From Clostridia bacterium (GTDB lineage Bacteria > Bacillota_A > Clostridia > Oscillospirales > CAG-272), in the NCBI GenBank assembly GCA_017452945.1, contig JAFTLD010000003.1, positions 15,405 through 79,404 on the forward strand: 64,000 nt of DNA. Reading direction: 5' to 3'. The notes beneath the pieces were generated by a model. The model made no database searches, was not told the origin of the DNA, and saw nothing but the letters and a program-made list of their open reading frames with translations. Numbering within the stretch: the stretch's first letter is position 1; every line of letters begins with the position of its first letter. Both the position numbers and the translations under genes were made by a program. This document shows positions 53,507 through 63,837 of this stretch, one piece after another.

Positions 53507-56500
53507 ATGAAACACAACTTCGGATTCAAATTTTTCTGCACGCTTCTGTCAGCCGGTATGCTGATGAGTCTGGCGCCCATGGGTGCTTTGGCCACCAAAA
53601 CAGCAGAAGGCTTGAACAGCCGTCAAACCTCTCCGGTAGATATGATCGAAATAGACTTCTCTTCCGCTGACGGTTTCCAAACCGCGGAGAACCGGGCAAA
53701 AAATGCAGCCATGACCCTTTCGGTGGGTGAAGGCGTTCTGAATATTTCGGGGCGTCAGACAGTAAGCGGCCATGCATGGAACTATCAAACCATTTATTCG
53801 GATCTGAATATTCCCGTACGGGAGGATACAAAGCTGACCTATATCATGGTTCCCAAGGGAGAGATGCAGGAGGACTATCCTTCATTGCATTTGGCAATAG
53901 ATCTGAAATTTTCCGACGGCACCTATCTGAGCCAGCTGGACGTGGAAGATGAAAACTGCGTGAGCATGAATCCCAATGATCAAGGAGCGGCCAAGGCCAT
54001 GTTCTACAGCGTGCAGAACATCAGCATCACGGCTTTGGGTGCCTATGAACAATGTGTGGGCAAGACGATCACCGACATTCTGGTGGGCTATGAAAACAAA
54101 GACGGCAAAGCCGGCACGTTTGCGGCTACCATTGACGATCTGCGCATCGGCCCCTCGGTGAAGGTCTATGACGAGCTGACGGACTACGTCATAACCACCC
54201 GCGGCACCAACCCCGTAAGCCCTTACGAGCTGTCCCGCGGTGCATGCCATCCCTTTGTGGCTCTGCCCCACGGCTTTAATTTCTGGACACCCGAGAATGT
54301 GGGCTGGATGGGTATCTATGATTACAACGCGGGATATATTTCCTCCTTCCGTTGCAGCCATCAGGCCAACTTCCATTTGGGCGACCCTGCCGCCTGGAAC
54401 TTTATGGTCACAAGCGGAGGACACGGCAACACGGCCTATGACCACGACGATGAGGTGGCGCAGGCTCACTATTACAGCGTGGAATTCAACAAGGAAAGCG
54501 GTATGGCTGCCGGTACCAAAGTGGAAATGTCTCCCACGGATCACGGTGTCTCGGTTCGCGTAACCTATGATGCAGGCTTGAATAAACGCGGTATCACGGT
54601 GAACGACATGAAGATCGATGCCGCTTCGGCTTCCTTCAGCGGAACGGTTCGCGTCAGCTGCACCAATGGCAGCTGGAACACGACCATTCAGAAGATGTAC
54701 ATCTACGGCACCTTTGACACCCCTGTGGAAAGCGTCAAAGGCAACACCGCTTATTTTGCTCAAGCTGCCGCAGGACAGACCGTGGTCACCATGAATCTTG
54801 CCACCTCCTTCATCAGCGTGGAGCAAGCCAAGTCCAATTACGAGCAGGAGCTGGGCGGCAAGACCTTTGATCAGGTCTATACCGAGGCACAGGCCATCTG
54901 GGAGGACAAGCTGGGCGTGGTGGAGATCGAAGGTGCCACCGAGGATCAGCTGATCAGCTTTTATTCCAACATGTACCGTCTCTTCCTCTACCCGAACCAT
55001 ATGGGTGAATACACCGGCCAGGGTCAGGCGGACGGCTGGCAATACAGAAGTCCCTATACCCAAGAGGTGGTAGACGGAAAAATGTACTATAATAACGGCT
55101 TTTGGGACACCTACCGCACCGCATGGCCTGCCTACGCTCTGCTGGAGCCCTCTCAGGACGGCGAAATGCTGAACGGATTTTTGTACCACTACCGCGATTG
55201 CGGCTGGGTTCCCCGTTGGTCTATGCCAAACGGCTTGGACTGCATGGCGGGTACCAGCTCCGACGTGGTCTTTGGCGACGCACTGATGCGCGGTGTCGAG
55301 TTTGACGTAGAAACTGCTTATGAAGCCGCCCTGAAGAACGCCAATATGTCTACCTACGCAGGTGGCCTGGGCGGCCGCAAGGGTATGGACACGGGTATCT
55401 TCTTGGGTTACATCCCCAACACCACCCCCAACGGCATGTCCTGGACGCTGGACGGTTGCCTGAACGATTTAGGCATCGCCCAAATGGCCAAGGCCGTAGG
55501 GGACTACGACAATTATACGTATCTGATGAATCGCGCTCTATCCTACACCTAACTTTTTGACACCGAAAACGAATGGTTCCGTGGCAGAACCGTGGACGGT
55601 GCGTGGAGCGTCAAGGATCTGAATCCCACCACCTTTGGCGGTGACTACGAGGAGACCAACGCATGGAATATGGCCTTCTCTGCCCCTCACGACGGACAGG
55701 GTCTTGTGAATCTGTACGGCAGCCGCGAGGATCTGGCAGCCAAGCTGGACGAATTTTTCAACACCTCTTATCCCTCCACCACGGGTATAGGCGGCCCCAC
55801 CATGATCAACGAGATCGTGCAGGTCAAGATGGGCAACTATCAGCACAACAACGAGCCTTCCCTGCACATTCCCTACATGTATCTGTATGCAGGTCGTCCT
55901 GACCGCACTCAGGAGACCGTGCGTCAGGTTCTGCGCCAATGCTATACGGGCAGTCAGATCGGTGGCGGCTATATCGGTGATGACGACAACGGCACCCAAG
56001 CCGCATGGTACGTGTTCAGCGCCATGGGAATTTATCCCTTGAGCATGGGCAGCGGTGAGCTGGTGTTCGGCTCTCCCCTGTTTACCAAGGCCACGATCCA
56101 TCTGGAAAACGGCAAGGATCTTGTGATCAGTGCGCCCAACAACAGCTCCGAAAACATTTACGTAACCGGCCTGACGATCAACGGCAAGCCCTATAACAAG
56201 ACGTCCATCCTGCAGACCGAGCTGACCGAAAGCGGTGCTGTCATCGAATTTGAAATGACCGATAAGCCCTCCGACTGGGGAACCGACGCGGCATCCGCCC
56301 CACATCCCTGACCACAGGTCACGAGATCCCCAATCCCAAGGCGGATCAAACGGTGGAAGCCGTCTGCAACGGTACAGAGAACGCATCCCTGCTGACCGAC
56401 AACAGCTCCGCCACCGGTACCACGCTGACCCCCGTTAACGGTAAGGTTTCGGTGTTCTTCACCTTTGATGATATGCAGTGCGTCACCATGTACACCTTGA

Positions 56501-57846
56501 CCTCCCATCAGGACAAGACCTCGGCTCCCCGCAGCTTTGCCCTTTACGGCTCCAATGACGGCAAAAACTGGACTCTGCTGGACAAGCGGGAGGACATCAC
56601 CTTCCATTGGGAAACCTACACCCGCCCCTTCGCGATAGGCAACGCAAATTATTATGCCGAGTACCGACTGGACATTCTGACCGAGCACGACGTAACCTTG
56701 GCTGAAATCGAGCTGTTGGCAAACAATCAAGAAGAGATCAGCCGAGATACTTTGCTGGGAGCGATTGCTCGCGCAGAAGCCAAGGATACCGCAAGCCTGA
56801 CCGAGGCAGAAAAGGCTCAGGTAAAGGACGCGATCGCTGCCGCCAAGGCCGTAGCCAACGACAAAACGGCCTCGGACGAAGCAATACAACAAGCATATAC
56901 ACAGCTGGCCGAGGAGCTGGATAAGGCATTCTACCGCGTCAGCACCAAGGCAGAGCTGCAAAAGCTCCACGACGCTTGGGCAAGCGAATCGCAGGGCTTT
57001 TGGTCCAATGCATCTTGGGTGGCTCTGCAGGACGCGCTGACCAAAGCCAAGGGCCTGCTTGACAGCGAAACCGCAACTCAAAAAGACTGCAAAAACGCAG
57101 AAGCAGCTATTCTGAAAGCTGTTGAGGCTCTTACCGTGGGCTATGGTGCGTCCCTGTCCTTTGGCAAGGAGGCCACAGCCAGCCATTCCCAGCCCGGTGA
57201 AGGAGCGGCCAATGCACTGGACGGCAATCCTTCTACCAAATGGTGCTCCACGTCACCTCAGAGAGATGCCTACTGGCTGGAGGTGGATCTGGGGGATATT
57301 TACCGCGTGGACGGCTGGGCCGTCATGGGTGCGGCCAACGAGCCGGGCGGTACGGGATATCTGTCCAGCGAATACAGATTGCAAACCAAGGATGAGAACG
57401 GCAATTGGGTCACGGTCATGACTGCCAATCCCGATAATGAGAACGTCTTTACGGCACAGCTGGAGCAGCCTGTTGTGGGTCAGTATTTCCGTCTGTACGT
57501 TCCCTACCCTGCATGTCCTCTTGACGGATACGTACGCATCTATGAATTCCACGTTTACGGCGAGGAATACGTCCCCGAGCCCGAAACCGAAACAGAAACC
57601 GAGACAGAAACCGAGTCCGACACCGAAACCGGCACCGAAACCGATTCGGCCGAGGTGACGACCCCCGAGATTTCTCCCGACAGCAACGAGTCGGATTCTG
57701 TCACCGAGGACGAGCCCGATACGCAAAATCAAGGCTGTAAATCTGCAGCCGGTTCAGGTGCTGTCGCGGCGCTGGCCGCCTTAACCGTGGCTATTGCCAC
57801 AAAGAAAAAGCGCCGCTCCGACGCTCCCGAAAACCAAGATAAATAA
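53507..57846 (+). pseudogene. GH92 alpha-mannosidase surface protein, broken by a stop codon and a frameshift
   Basis: Would encode about 1,446 residues: signal peptide (about 1-30), GH92 alpha-1,2-mannosidase (about 45-930; FVALPHGFNFWTPENVGWMG, AGTSSDVVFGDALMRG, NNEPSLHIPYMYLYAGRPD), an F5/8-type carbohydrate-binding domain (about 945-1080), a FIVAR-like helical pair (about 1090-1200), a second F5/8-type domain (KEATASHSQPGEGAANALDG), a Thr/Glu linker and the anchor NQGCKSAAG-hydrophobic helix-KKKRR. An in-frame TAA at 55550-55552 interrupts the catalytic domain (LSYT-stop-LFDTENEWF), and near 56299-56302 a C-run appears one base short (APHP-stop versus APTSLTTGHEIPNP in the other frame). 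Everything else is conserved, so the damage is recent or an assembly error. Confidence 0.85.
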
Positions 57847-57899
57847 TTGTAGGGCATGGAAATTCCCGCGTAAGCCAATCCCCATCCCTTCTCCAAACA

Positions 57900-57936
57900 A
57901 AAACCGCAATTCCGATACCAAAGGGATTGCGGTTTT
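57900..57936 (+). terminator. Terminator after the GH92 gene
   Basis: AAAACCGCAAT / ATTGCGGTTTT (11-bp stem, 15-nt loop). The right arm overlaps the next gene's -35 box. Confidence 0.8.
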
Positions 57937-57955
57937 CGTGTTTGTGTGATATAAT
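57927..57955 (+). promoter_or_regulatory. Promoter of the 58-kb unknown gene
   Basis: TTGCGG (57927-57932, inside the terminator stem), 17-bp spacer, TATAAT (57950-57955). Confidence 0.65.
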
Positions 57956-58043
57956 TGATAAAAGTGGGTGACCGCTATGAAGGAACCCGGAATGATTCCT
58001 TGATTGATCATGTATTCAGAATTATACAAAAAGGAGGCATCTC

Positions 58044-59174
58044 ATGCCAAATTACAATGCAATTGTTGAACAGATACAGCAGTTCTCTACATATTCAGAA
58101 AAGGGCCGATTTTTATCGGTGCTTTTGAACTCCATGCAAAACAAAAGAAACAGGCTGGGCAAGGCGGACAAGCAAGCACTTGCGCAGTTTGCCCTGGAAG
58201 AGGTCTCTGCTCTGCTTACACTGATTCCCGTTGTGGAGTCTTACAAACAAAAGACAGAAATTTTTGATTATGAGGACAGCTTGATGGGGCTGATCATGTT
58301 CACCCACGACTCTCCTGCGCAAATCCCCGAAGCCAATCTGCAAGGGATCAAAGCACTTGTGGAGCTTGTGAACCGGGAAAGATTTGTGGAAAATGCTGTA
58401 GACGCGATCTTCAGCCAACCCAATGCCGATATGTGTGCGGTGGACCACCTTCTCTGCTCGGTTATCCCACTCAAGGATGAATACCAAAAGAGCACGGTAT
58501 TCCAAGGGCTGCTGCATTATCAAAATCAAGTGGGCAATCTGTCTGCCGAAATCAAGCAGCGATTGGGCGATTACGTCGCCTCGGAAATTGAGCGTTACGC
58601 AGCTGCAGCACCGGATGAGAGCACGCTTGACGCTTTGGAAATTGCTTGTGATGCAGCAAAGCTTTTCCCGAGCGACAGGATGACAAACGCGCTGTATGCG
58701 GCCTTGAAATCCGAACTGCCCAACGTGTGCTATTATGCCATGGCTTCTTTGTTGGATGCAAGAAAGCAAATTCCCGACCAAACCGTCAACATGCTTGCCA
58801 ACGATATCATCTATGCCAACCTGACTTATTTGGCTCTGCGAAAGCACAGAAAAACCGCGGCATTCCCGGCAGAGCTCTCTACGCCCGAATATCTTGCCAA
58901 AAGCGACCTTGTGCATTGGCTTACCTATCCCACCGAGCTTGGACAAGTGCCGGATCAGATCGAGTATCTCGGGAAGGTCAGCAAAAAAGGCGAATATTAC
59001 GTTTTCAGATACAAATCAAACAGCGATACGCTTTCGGATGATCTCAAGGGACAATGGCTGATCGGTTGGTCCAACGATGACGGCGGCACGTTCAGCAATT
59101 TCGATCTGTATGAGCAGTACGAGAAAAAGACCCCCGAAAAGACTCTTGCTTATATTAAAAGAAAGCTGTTATAA
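58044..59174 (+). CDS. Hypothetical helical protein, 376 residues
   Basis: No family recognised. The first 300 residues are almost entirely helical with regular hydrophobic spacing and read like HEAT/ARM-type repeats (LALRKHRKTAAFP, IEIACDAAKLFPSDRM). The last 80 residues look like a small beta-rich domain (GKVSKKGEYYVFRYKSNSD, then WLIGWSNDDGGTF). There is no signal peptide or membrane segment, so it is cytosolic. It has its own promoter, a good AAAGGAGG site and a terminator, all of which support a real, independently expressed gene. A scaffold or adaptor role is a guess. Confidence 0.75.
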   Translation: MPNYNAIVEQIQQFSTYSEKGRFLSVLLNSMQNKRNRLGKADKQALAQFALEEVSALLTLIPVVESYKQKTEIFDYEDSLMGLIMFTHDSPAQIPEANLQGIKALVELVNRERFVENAVDAIFSQPNADMCAVDHLLCSVIPLKDEYQKSTVFQGLLHYQNQVGNLSAEIKQRLGDYVASEIERYAAAAPDESTLDALEIACDAAKLFPSDRMTNALYAALKSELPNVCYYAMASLLDARKQIPDQTVNMLANDIIYANLTYLALRKHRKTAAFPAELSTPEYLAKSDLVHWLTYPTELGQVPDQIEYLGKVSKKGEYYVFRYKSNSDTLSDDLKGQWLIGWSNDDGGTFSNFDLYEQYEKKTPEKTLAYIKRKLL

Positions 59175-59188
59175 TCCCCCTGTTTCAA

Positions 59189-59229
59189 AAAAAGGAGCTT
59201 GCATCAACAATTGACGTAAGCTCCTTTTT
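59189..59229 (+). terminator. Terminator of the 58-kb unknown gene
   Basis: AAAAAGGAGCTT and AAGCTCCTTTTT form the lower stem; the upper stem has mismatches; T-run follows. It also lies at the end of the convergent DUF6259-like gene. Confidence 0.85.
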
Positions 59230-59235
59230 GTTGTC

Positions 59236-61308
59236 TTAAAGCGTGATCATCACCGCATCTCTTGCGGGGACGTTGATCTGCTTTCCGTCCACGGTGACGA
59301 TTTCGGGAGCGTCACCCGGGTTGACCAAAATCTGCGCGCGTGTGCCGTCCTCAGCCTCCCATGCGGTGGTATAGACCGCGGGGATGCTGCAGCTGCGGCC
59401 GTACCATTCCATGTAGAATTCTTTTTGTCCGCACGAAATCGGCTTTGCGGGAATCATGCGACCGGCATGCAGATACTTCCCCGCACCCTCGCGGTAGAAG
59501 CGGCAGAGGTTTGCGACAAGGTCAAGCGCCTTTTCCTTATCGGGCAGGCGTGAAAAATCGTGATTGCCCCAGTTGGTCATCAAATTCCCGTCGGGTGTCA
59601 GCACCAAGGTCATCAGATCACCTGCTGCAAACGAATAACCGACACGGTAATTCAGCGTATCCTGATCGTTACCAAACGGACAAGACACCTGATTTCCCAT
59701 GAAATTGCGCAGATATTCGTGATAAATATAGGCGTACAGCGGCACGGGCGCACCGATATGATAGTTGAGCTCAAAGCGATTGTCGCTCATAAGCAGATTG
59801 CCCACAAAGGGCTCAGCCGCAGCAGATTCGCAACCCAGCAGCATGCCGCCGGCCTCGCCGTTCCATTCACTCAGCATTTTCTGCATATTGGCGGTCATCC
59901 AAGCACCCGGTGCGGGCGGGTGACCGTGATCGCGGCTGTAGCAGAAATACTGACCGCCACCGTGATTCTGGTCAAGGATCTGCGCGTAATCAATACCGCT
60001 CTCAAACAAGGGCTCATACGCCTTTGCAAGGATGTCGTGTCCCACCTCGGACGCGGGACAAATATCATATCCCCTTCTCTGACCGGTACAGATCTTACTG
60101 ATGGCCACCTTGCCGTCAGGTCCTGCGCACATGCCGCGTTCAAGGCCATGGCGCTCACAAGCTTCGGTACAGTCGTAATCGTCCACCAAATTGCTCTTTA
60201 AGGTATAGCCAAAGCCCGAGCAATACACGCCAAGCAGATCTCCCTGTGCATGCAAGGCATCCTTGAATTCGGTAAAATTCTCGGTACCGCCGTAGGGAGG
60301 CCAGACGTAGGGCGGCGCCCAAGGAGCCGTACCCTCCCAGTGCATCAGCAGCACCAAAAGCCTTGTTTCGGCACGTGACTTGATCCGATCAAGCAGCGGC
60401 AGCGCGTTTGTGTACGGAAAGAGCGCGTTGGGGGACATTTCATCCATATCGTGAATGCCGCGCACACAATAAGTCACCACCAAGGGGCTCTCGGCATACC
60501 AAACAGGCAAGTCTTGATTATCCTTGATCTTACACGCGCGAGGCGGCAGATTCTGCTCAAACCAGGCACGGTACAGCCCGGCAGCGGACTCCCAGCGGTG
60601 ATCGATCGCAGCCCATACAATATCGTAATCCATGTAAAAGTCCTGTCCGAAATCCACACCGCAGAAAAGTCTGATCTGCATCGTCGTGCCACCGTTTTCC
60701 GGATAAAAGCTGATGCCCTTAACACCGCGGGCTTTATCATGCGCGCCTATATAAAGGCCTGCGTCTTCCCACAGATATGCCATCATCTGTGAGCTGATCA
60801 TATTCGGGAACACGGGATAACAGCCAAGGCTGGGATATTCGGGCTCCCAATGGCGGAAATCGGTCATTTGACGGTGATCGTTGTTGGAAACCAGCACGCC
60901 CTCGTTATAGGGCAGCAGAATCCGACCGCCATTGCCATTTTCATTGTTCTCACAAAGCGCAGGCAAGGTGACTAACGGGAAATCCACCCACTCCACAAAG
61001 TGCTGCTCGTCAAGTCCGCGCACAGTCACGCGCCAGGCGGCATTCCCCTCTTTTTCTCTCAGATATACCCGTACTATCACGTCTACTTCGAAAAAGCAGG
61101 AATAGATCGCACCGTCCGGGGTAAGCGTACACACACCCGCATCATACGCGGTCAATACCGTAGCATGGCCGTCCACATCACGCAAACGGAGTCTGAAAAG
61201 CGGAACAGACGCGCATATGCGCTCCCGTCCGCGCAATTTCAGCGAGGTAATTTGCCCTGCGGCATAATCTATAGCCAAAGACATGTTCGAAAACTGTAAG
61301 GTTTGCAT
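59236..61308 (-). CDS. DUF6259-like putative glycoside hydrolase
   Basis: 690 residues. N-terminal beta-sandwich (about 1-220) and a TIM-barrel-like centre (about 270-580) with LLVLLMHWEGTAPWAPPYVW, GVYCSGFGYTLKSNLVDDYD, GIDYAQILDQNHGGGQYFCY and GAWMTANMQKMLSEWNGEAG, then a C-terminal sandwich. The pattern fits DUF6259, a family related to alpha-galactosidase/GH101-type barrels, but the number is from memory. No signal peptide, so intracellular. Candidate catalytic residues are the Asp in QILDQNHGG and the Glu in SEWNGEAGG. Substrate unknown; the theme of the window suggests a glycan fragment. Own promoter; AAGGAGG. Confidence 0.65.
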   Translation of the reverse strand: MQTLQFSNMSLAIDYAAGQITSLKLRGRERICASVPLFRLRLRDVDGHATVLTAYDAGVCTLTPDGAIYSCFFEVDVIVRVYLREKEGNAAWRVTVRGLDEQHFVEWVDFPLVTLPALCENNENGNGGRILLPYNEGVLVSNNDHRQMTDFRHWEPEYPSLGCYPVFPNMISSQMMAYLWEDAGLYIGAHDKARGVKGISFYPENGGTTMQIRLFCGVDFGQDFYMDYDIVWAAIDHRWESAAGLYRAWFEQNLPPRACKIKDNQDLPVWYAESPLVVTYCVRGIHDMDEMSPNALFPYTNALPLLDRIKSRAETRLLVLLMHWEGTAPWAPPYVWPPYGGTENFTEFKDALHAQGDLLGVYCSGFGYTLKSNLVDDYDCTEACERHGLERGMCAGPDGKVAISKICTGQRRGYDICPASEVGHDILAKAYEPLFESGIDYAQILDQNHGGGQYFCYSRDHGHPPAPGAWMTANMQKMLSEWNGEAGGMLLGCESAAAEPFVGNLLMSDNRFELNYHIGAPVPLYAYIYHEYLRNFMGNQVSCPFGNDQDTLNYRVGYSFAAGDLMTLVLTPDGNLMTNWGNHDFSRLPDKEKALDLVANLCRFYREGAGKYLHAGRMIPAKPISCGQKEFYMEWYGRSCSIPAVYTTAWEAEDGTRAQILVNPGDAPEIVTVDGKQINVPARDAVMITL

Positions 61309-61337
61309 AATAACCTCCTTGGATTATCTTGTGCTTT

Positions 61338-61366
61338 ATTATACCATATATTTTTACACTTTTCAA
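61338..61366 (-). promoter_or_regulatory. Promoter of the DUF6259-like gene
   Basis: Minus strand TTGAAA (61366-61361), 17-bp spacer, TATAAT (61343-61338). Confidence 0.72.
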
Positions 61367-61373
61367 TCTGCTC

Positions 61374-61402
61374 TTGCAATATTTTATCATTTGTGATATA
61401 CT
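61374..61402 (+). promoter_or_regulatory. Promoter of the YczE-like/acetyltransferase unit
   Basis: TTGCAA (61374-61379), 17-bp spacer, TATACT (61397-61402). It is back to back with the DUF6259-like promoter. Confidence 0.7.
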
Positions 61403-61446
61403 GATACGGTGCTTGGCATAATTTTTCAATAAAGGACTCTACGTAT

Positions 61447-62172
61447 ATGAAAAAACTGCAAAAATCCTCCGAGCTGCTTTGGCTGTTCGGTATCATATTC
61501 GTGGCTCTTGGCGTGGCCATTTGCTCCAAGGCCAATCTGGGCGTTTCCATGATCGCAGCTCCCGCATTCGTCATTCAGGAAGCGCTGGCGAAATTCTGGC
61601 CAAGCTTGAGCGTTGGCATGACCGAATATCTCATTCAAGGCCTGCTTTTGCTGATGCTTTGCCTTGTGATCCGCCGCTTCCGCTGGCATTACCTGTTAGC
61701 CTTTGCGGTAGCGGTACTGTACGGCTACGTGCTCAACTTCTTTTTGTGGGTGCTGGGCGGTGTTACGTTTGATGCGGTATGGCTGCGCTGGATCATGCTG
61801 ATCGTGGGAGATCTGATCACCGGCTTTGGCGTGGCGTGCTTTTTCCGCACTTATATGCCGCTGCAGGTTTACGAGCTGTTCGTATCTGAGTTCTCTTCCC
61901 GCTTTGCCTTCAAGATCGGGCGCGTCAAGACTGTTTTTGACTACACGCTGCTTGCGCTTTCGCTGATCATGGCACTGACGCTGTTTGGCGACGTGACAAC
62001 CTTTGATTGGTCAACCATTTACTATTCCTGCTTCCACAGCATCGGTCTTGGCACGCTGTTCACCACGTTGGTCAATTCCCCCATCATCTCGCTGATGGGC
62101 AAGCTGCTCGACCTGCTCTTTGATCCCACACCCCTGCTCCCCAAGCTCAAAAAAGCCTTGAGCCGCGACTGA
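61447..62172 (+). CDS. YczE/YitT-like membrane protein
   Basis: 241 residues with about six helices. The N-terminus WLFGIIFVALGVAICSKANL, GVSMIAAPAFVIQEALA and the VGDLITGFGVACFFRTYMP, LQVYELFVSEFSSRF segments match the YczE/YyaS/YitT superfamily (COG2364; DUF6198-like). Function unknown; the Bacillus relative YczE is needed for surfactin production. A basic C-terminal tail (PLLPKLKKALSRD) is cytoplasmic. Ribosome site AAAGGA. The next gene begins 11 bp later, so the two are one unit. Confidence 0.85.
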   Translation: MKKLQKSSELLWLFGIIFVALGVAICSKANLGVSMIAAPAFVIQEALAKFWPSLSVGMTEYLIQGLLLLMLCLVIRRFRWHYLLAFAVAVLYGYVLNFFLWVLGGVTFDAVWLRWIMLIVGDLITGFGVACFFRTYMPLQVYELFVSEFSSRFAFKIGRVKTVFDYTLLALSLIMALTLFGDVTTFDWSTIYYSCFHSIGLGTLFTTLVNSPIISLMGKLLDLLFDPTPLLPKLKKALSRD

Positions 62173-62183
62173 AAGGAGAGAGT

Positions 62184-62804
62184 ATGAACAACGTAGAACG
62201 CAGAGATGCAGAAATGCTTTATATGTTTGACAAGGACACCGCGGCGCAAATGAAGCAGGCGCGCGAGCTGCTGAACACGCTCAACAAAGCCGATTACACC
62301 GACTACACGACCATCCGCGCCACAGTCAAACTGTTGCTTGGCGGTTCGGACGATACCACCATGATCAACCCACCCTTTTATTGTGATTACGGCCGCAACA
62401 TTTTCGTAGGTAAGAACTTTTTTGCCAACTTCAACTGCACCATTCTGGACGTGGCGCGCGTCACCATTGGTGACAACTGCTTTCTCGCCCCCGGTGTGGG
62501 CATCTATACCGCAGGCCACCCCATTCACCCCGAGATTCGCAACACGGGCTATGAATACGGTATCGGCATTACCATTGGGGACAACGTATGGATCGGCGCA
62601 CAGAGTGTGATATGCCCCGGTGTACATATTGGTTCGGGCGTGGTCATCGGTGCGGGCAGTGTGGTCACGCACGATATTCCCGACATGGTGGTCGCTGCGG
62701 GCAATCCCTGCCGCGTCATTCGCCCCATCACCGACGAGGATAAGCTGTATTATTTCAAAAAAAGAAGAATTGACCCCGAAATTGAGGAGATTTTGAAGCA
62801 ATAA
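62184..62804 (+). CDS. Sugar O-acetyltransferase (maltose/galactoside acetyltransferase family)
   Basis: 206 residues. N-terminal MAC helical segment (MLYMFDKDTAAQMKQARELL) and a left-handed beta-helix of hexapeptide repeats (GDNCFLAPGVGIYTAGHPIH, GDNVWIGAQSVICPGVHIG, GAGSVVTHDIPDMVVAAGNP). The catalytic His is in AGHPIH. Acetylates the hydroxyl of a non-metabolisable or excess sugar with acetyl-CoA in the cytosol. Its substrate may be glucose, maltose or a galactoside. Ribosome site AAAGGAG. Coupled with the membrane protein above, and ended by a strong terminator. Confidence 0.93.
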   Translation: MNNVERRDAEMLYMFDKDTAAQMKQARELLNTLNKADYTDYTTIRATVKLLLGGSDDTTMINPPFYCDYGRNIFVGKNFFANFNCTILDVARVTIGDNCFLAPGVGIYTAGHPIHPEIRNTGYEYGIGITIGDNVWIGAQSVICPGVHIGSGVVIGAGSVVTHDIPDMVVAAGNPCRVIRPITDEDKLYYFKKRRIDPEIEEILKQ

Positions 62805-62809
62805 ATTGA

Positions 62810-62832
62810 GAAGCCCCGCAGCGCGGGGCTTC
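62810..62832. terminator. Terminator between acetyltransferase and XRE gene
   Basis: GAAGCCCCGC / GCGGGGCTTC (10-bp stem, AGC loop), then TTTTT; the convergent XRE gene ends 4 bp further. Confidence 0.92.
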
Positions 62833-62835
62833 TTT

Positions 62836-63648
62836 TTATGCATCAAGCAACCGCTCGATCTCTTTTCTCTGCTCGCTTGTGTACTCGTAGACCGTGGCGC
62901 TGAACCACTTGTCTTCCAGAAAATCATCCTTGAAAGCGTTCATGACAGCCAGCGCAATGCGCCATTGTGTGCATGCCTTTTCCTCTTCTCCCTGCTCGCG
63001 CAAGCGCTTACCCGTAATGATCAACATATCGATCATATCCTCGGCACAGATGTTCTTATGCTTTTGCGCAGCCTCGTAGCTCGCCTCGCCATCCAAAAGC
63101 GAAGCAACCAACTCCAGCTTGGAAAAATAGATCTCGGGGATCATTTCCAGCGTGGGAGCAATCAGCGCATCCTGCCCTGTTTCCTTATAGCATCCTGCCA
63201 AAATGCGGCAGGCATCGTATTTGACCTCGTCATCCTTGGTAGACTCAATCAGCGTCTTACAAAGGCTGATCACCTCGTCCGATCTTGTCTTGTAATCCAT
63301 GGTGTACAGCAAATTGTTGAGAATAATGTCATTCCCCGGAAATCTCTGCAAGCCATCGCGCAAGATCTGCTCGGACTTTGCCGGATAGGTAAAACGATAG
63401 CGGTATGCTTCGGTGCAAATTGTATCTACCTGTTTTTCGGTTTCAAACAAATTGAAATCGAATAATTCATCGGTGGACACGCTAAAAAAGGACGCGATTG
63501 CGGGGATCATAGCCACATCCGGCATGGTGTACCCATTCTCCCATTTGGAAACGGCCTGAAACGAAACGCCAAGATAGTTGGCAAACACCTCCTGCGAGAT
63601 GTTTTTCTGTTTTCTGAGTTGTTTGATTTTTTCTCCGACTTTTATCAT
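62836..63648 (-). CDS. XRE-type transcriptional regulator with TPR-like C-terminus
   Basis: 270 residues. The N-terminal helix-turn-helix is textbook (IKQLRKQKNISQEVFANYLG, VSFQAVSKWENGYTMPDV), followed by a 200-residue helical region (EAYRYRFTYPAKSEQILRDG, LQRFPGNDIILNNLLYTMDY) with tetratricopeptide-like periodicity, the layout of peptide-responsive or stress-type regulators. The start ATG at 63648 is chosen for GGAGGAA just upstream; a longer frame exists. No operon partner; hairpin array C lies just beyond its promoter region. Target genes unknown. Confidence 0.85.
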   Translation of the reverse strand: MIKVGEKIKQLRKQKNISQEVFANYLGVSFQAVSKWENGYTMPDVAMIPAIASFFSVSTDELFDFNLFETEKQVDTICTEAYRYRFTYPAKSEQILRDGLQRFPGNDIILNNLLYTMDYKTRSDEVISLCKTLIESTKDDEVKYDACRILAGCYKETGQDALIAPTLEMIPEIYFSKLELVASLLDGEASYEAAQKHKNICAEDMIDMLIITGKRLREQGEEEKACTQWRIALAVMNAFKDDFLEDKWFSATVYEYTSEQRKEIERLLDA

Positions 63649-63837
63649 TGTTTTTTCCTCCAAATTGTTTTGGATTAGCGCTTATCCTGATATCATTATA
63701 GCAGATGTGCGCAAAAAAACAATAACCCGTTTTGAGAGAATTTTTCACTCTTGGGTTGAATTCGCCCAGTTGTTGGCAAATTTGAGAAAGACAAAACACA
63801 CACTATCGGGCTGATGAATTAACGGTAAAAAGAAGAA

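Noticed and set aside
55550..55552. TAA in the GH92 gene as a recoded codon
   Set aside because: TAA is not used for selenocysteine or pyrrolysine, no recoding structure is visible, and a second lesion (frameshift) exists in the same gene.
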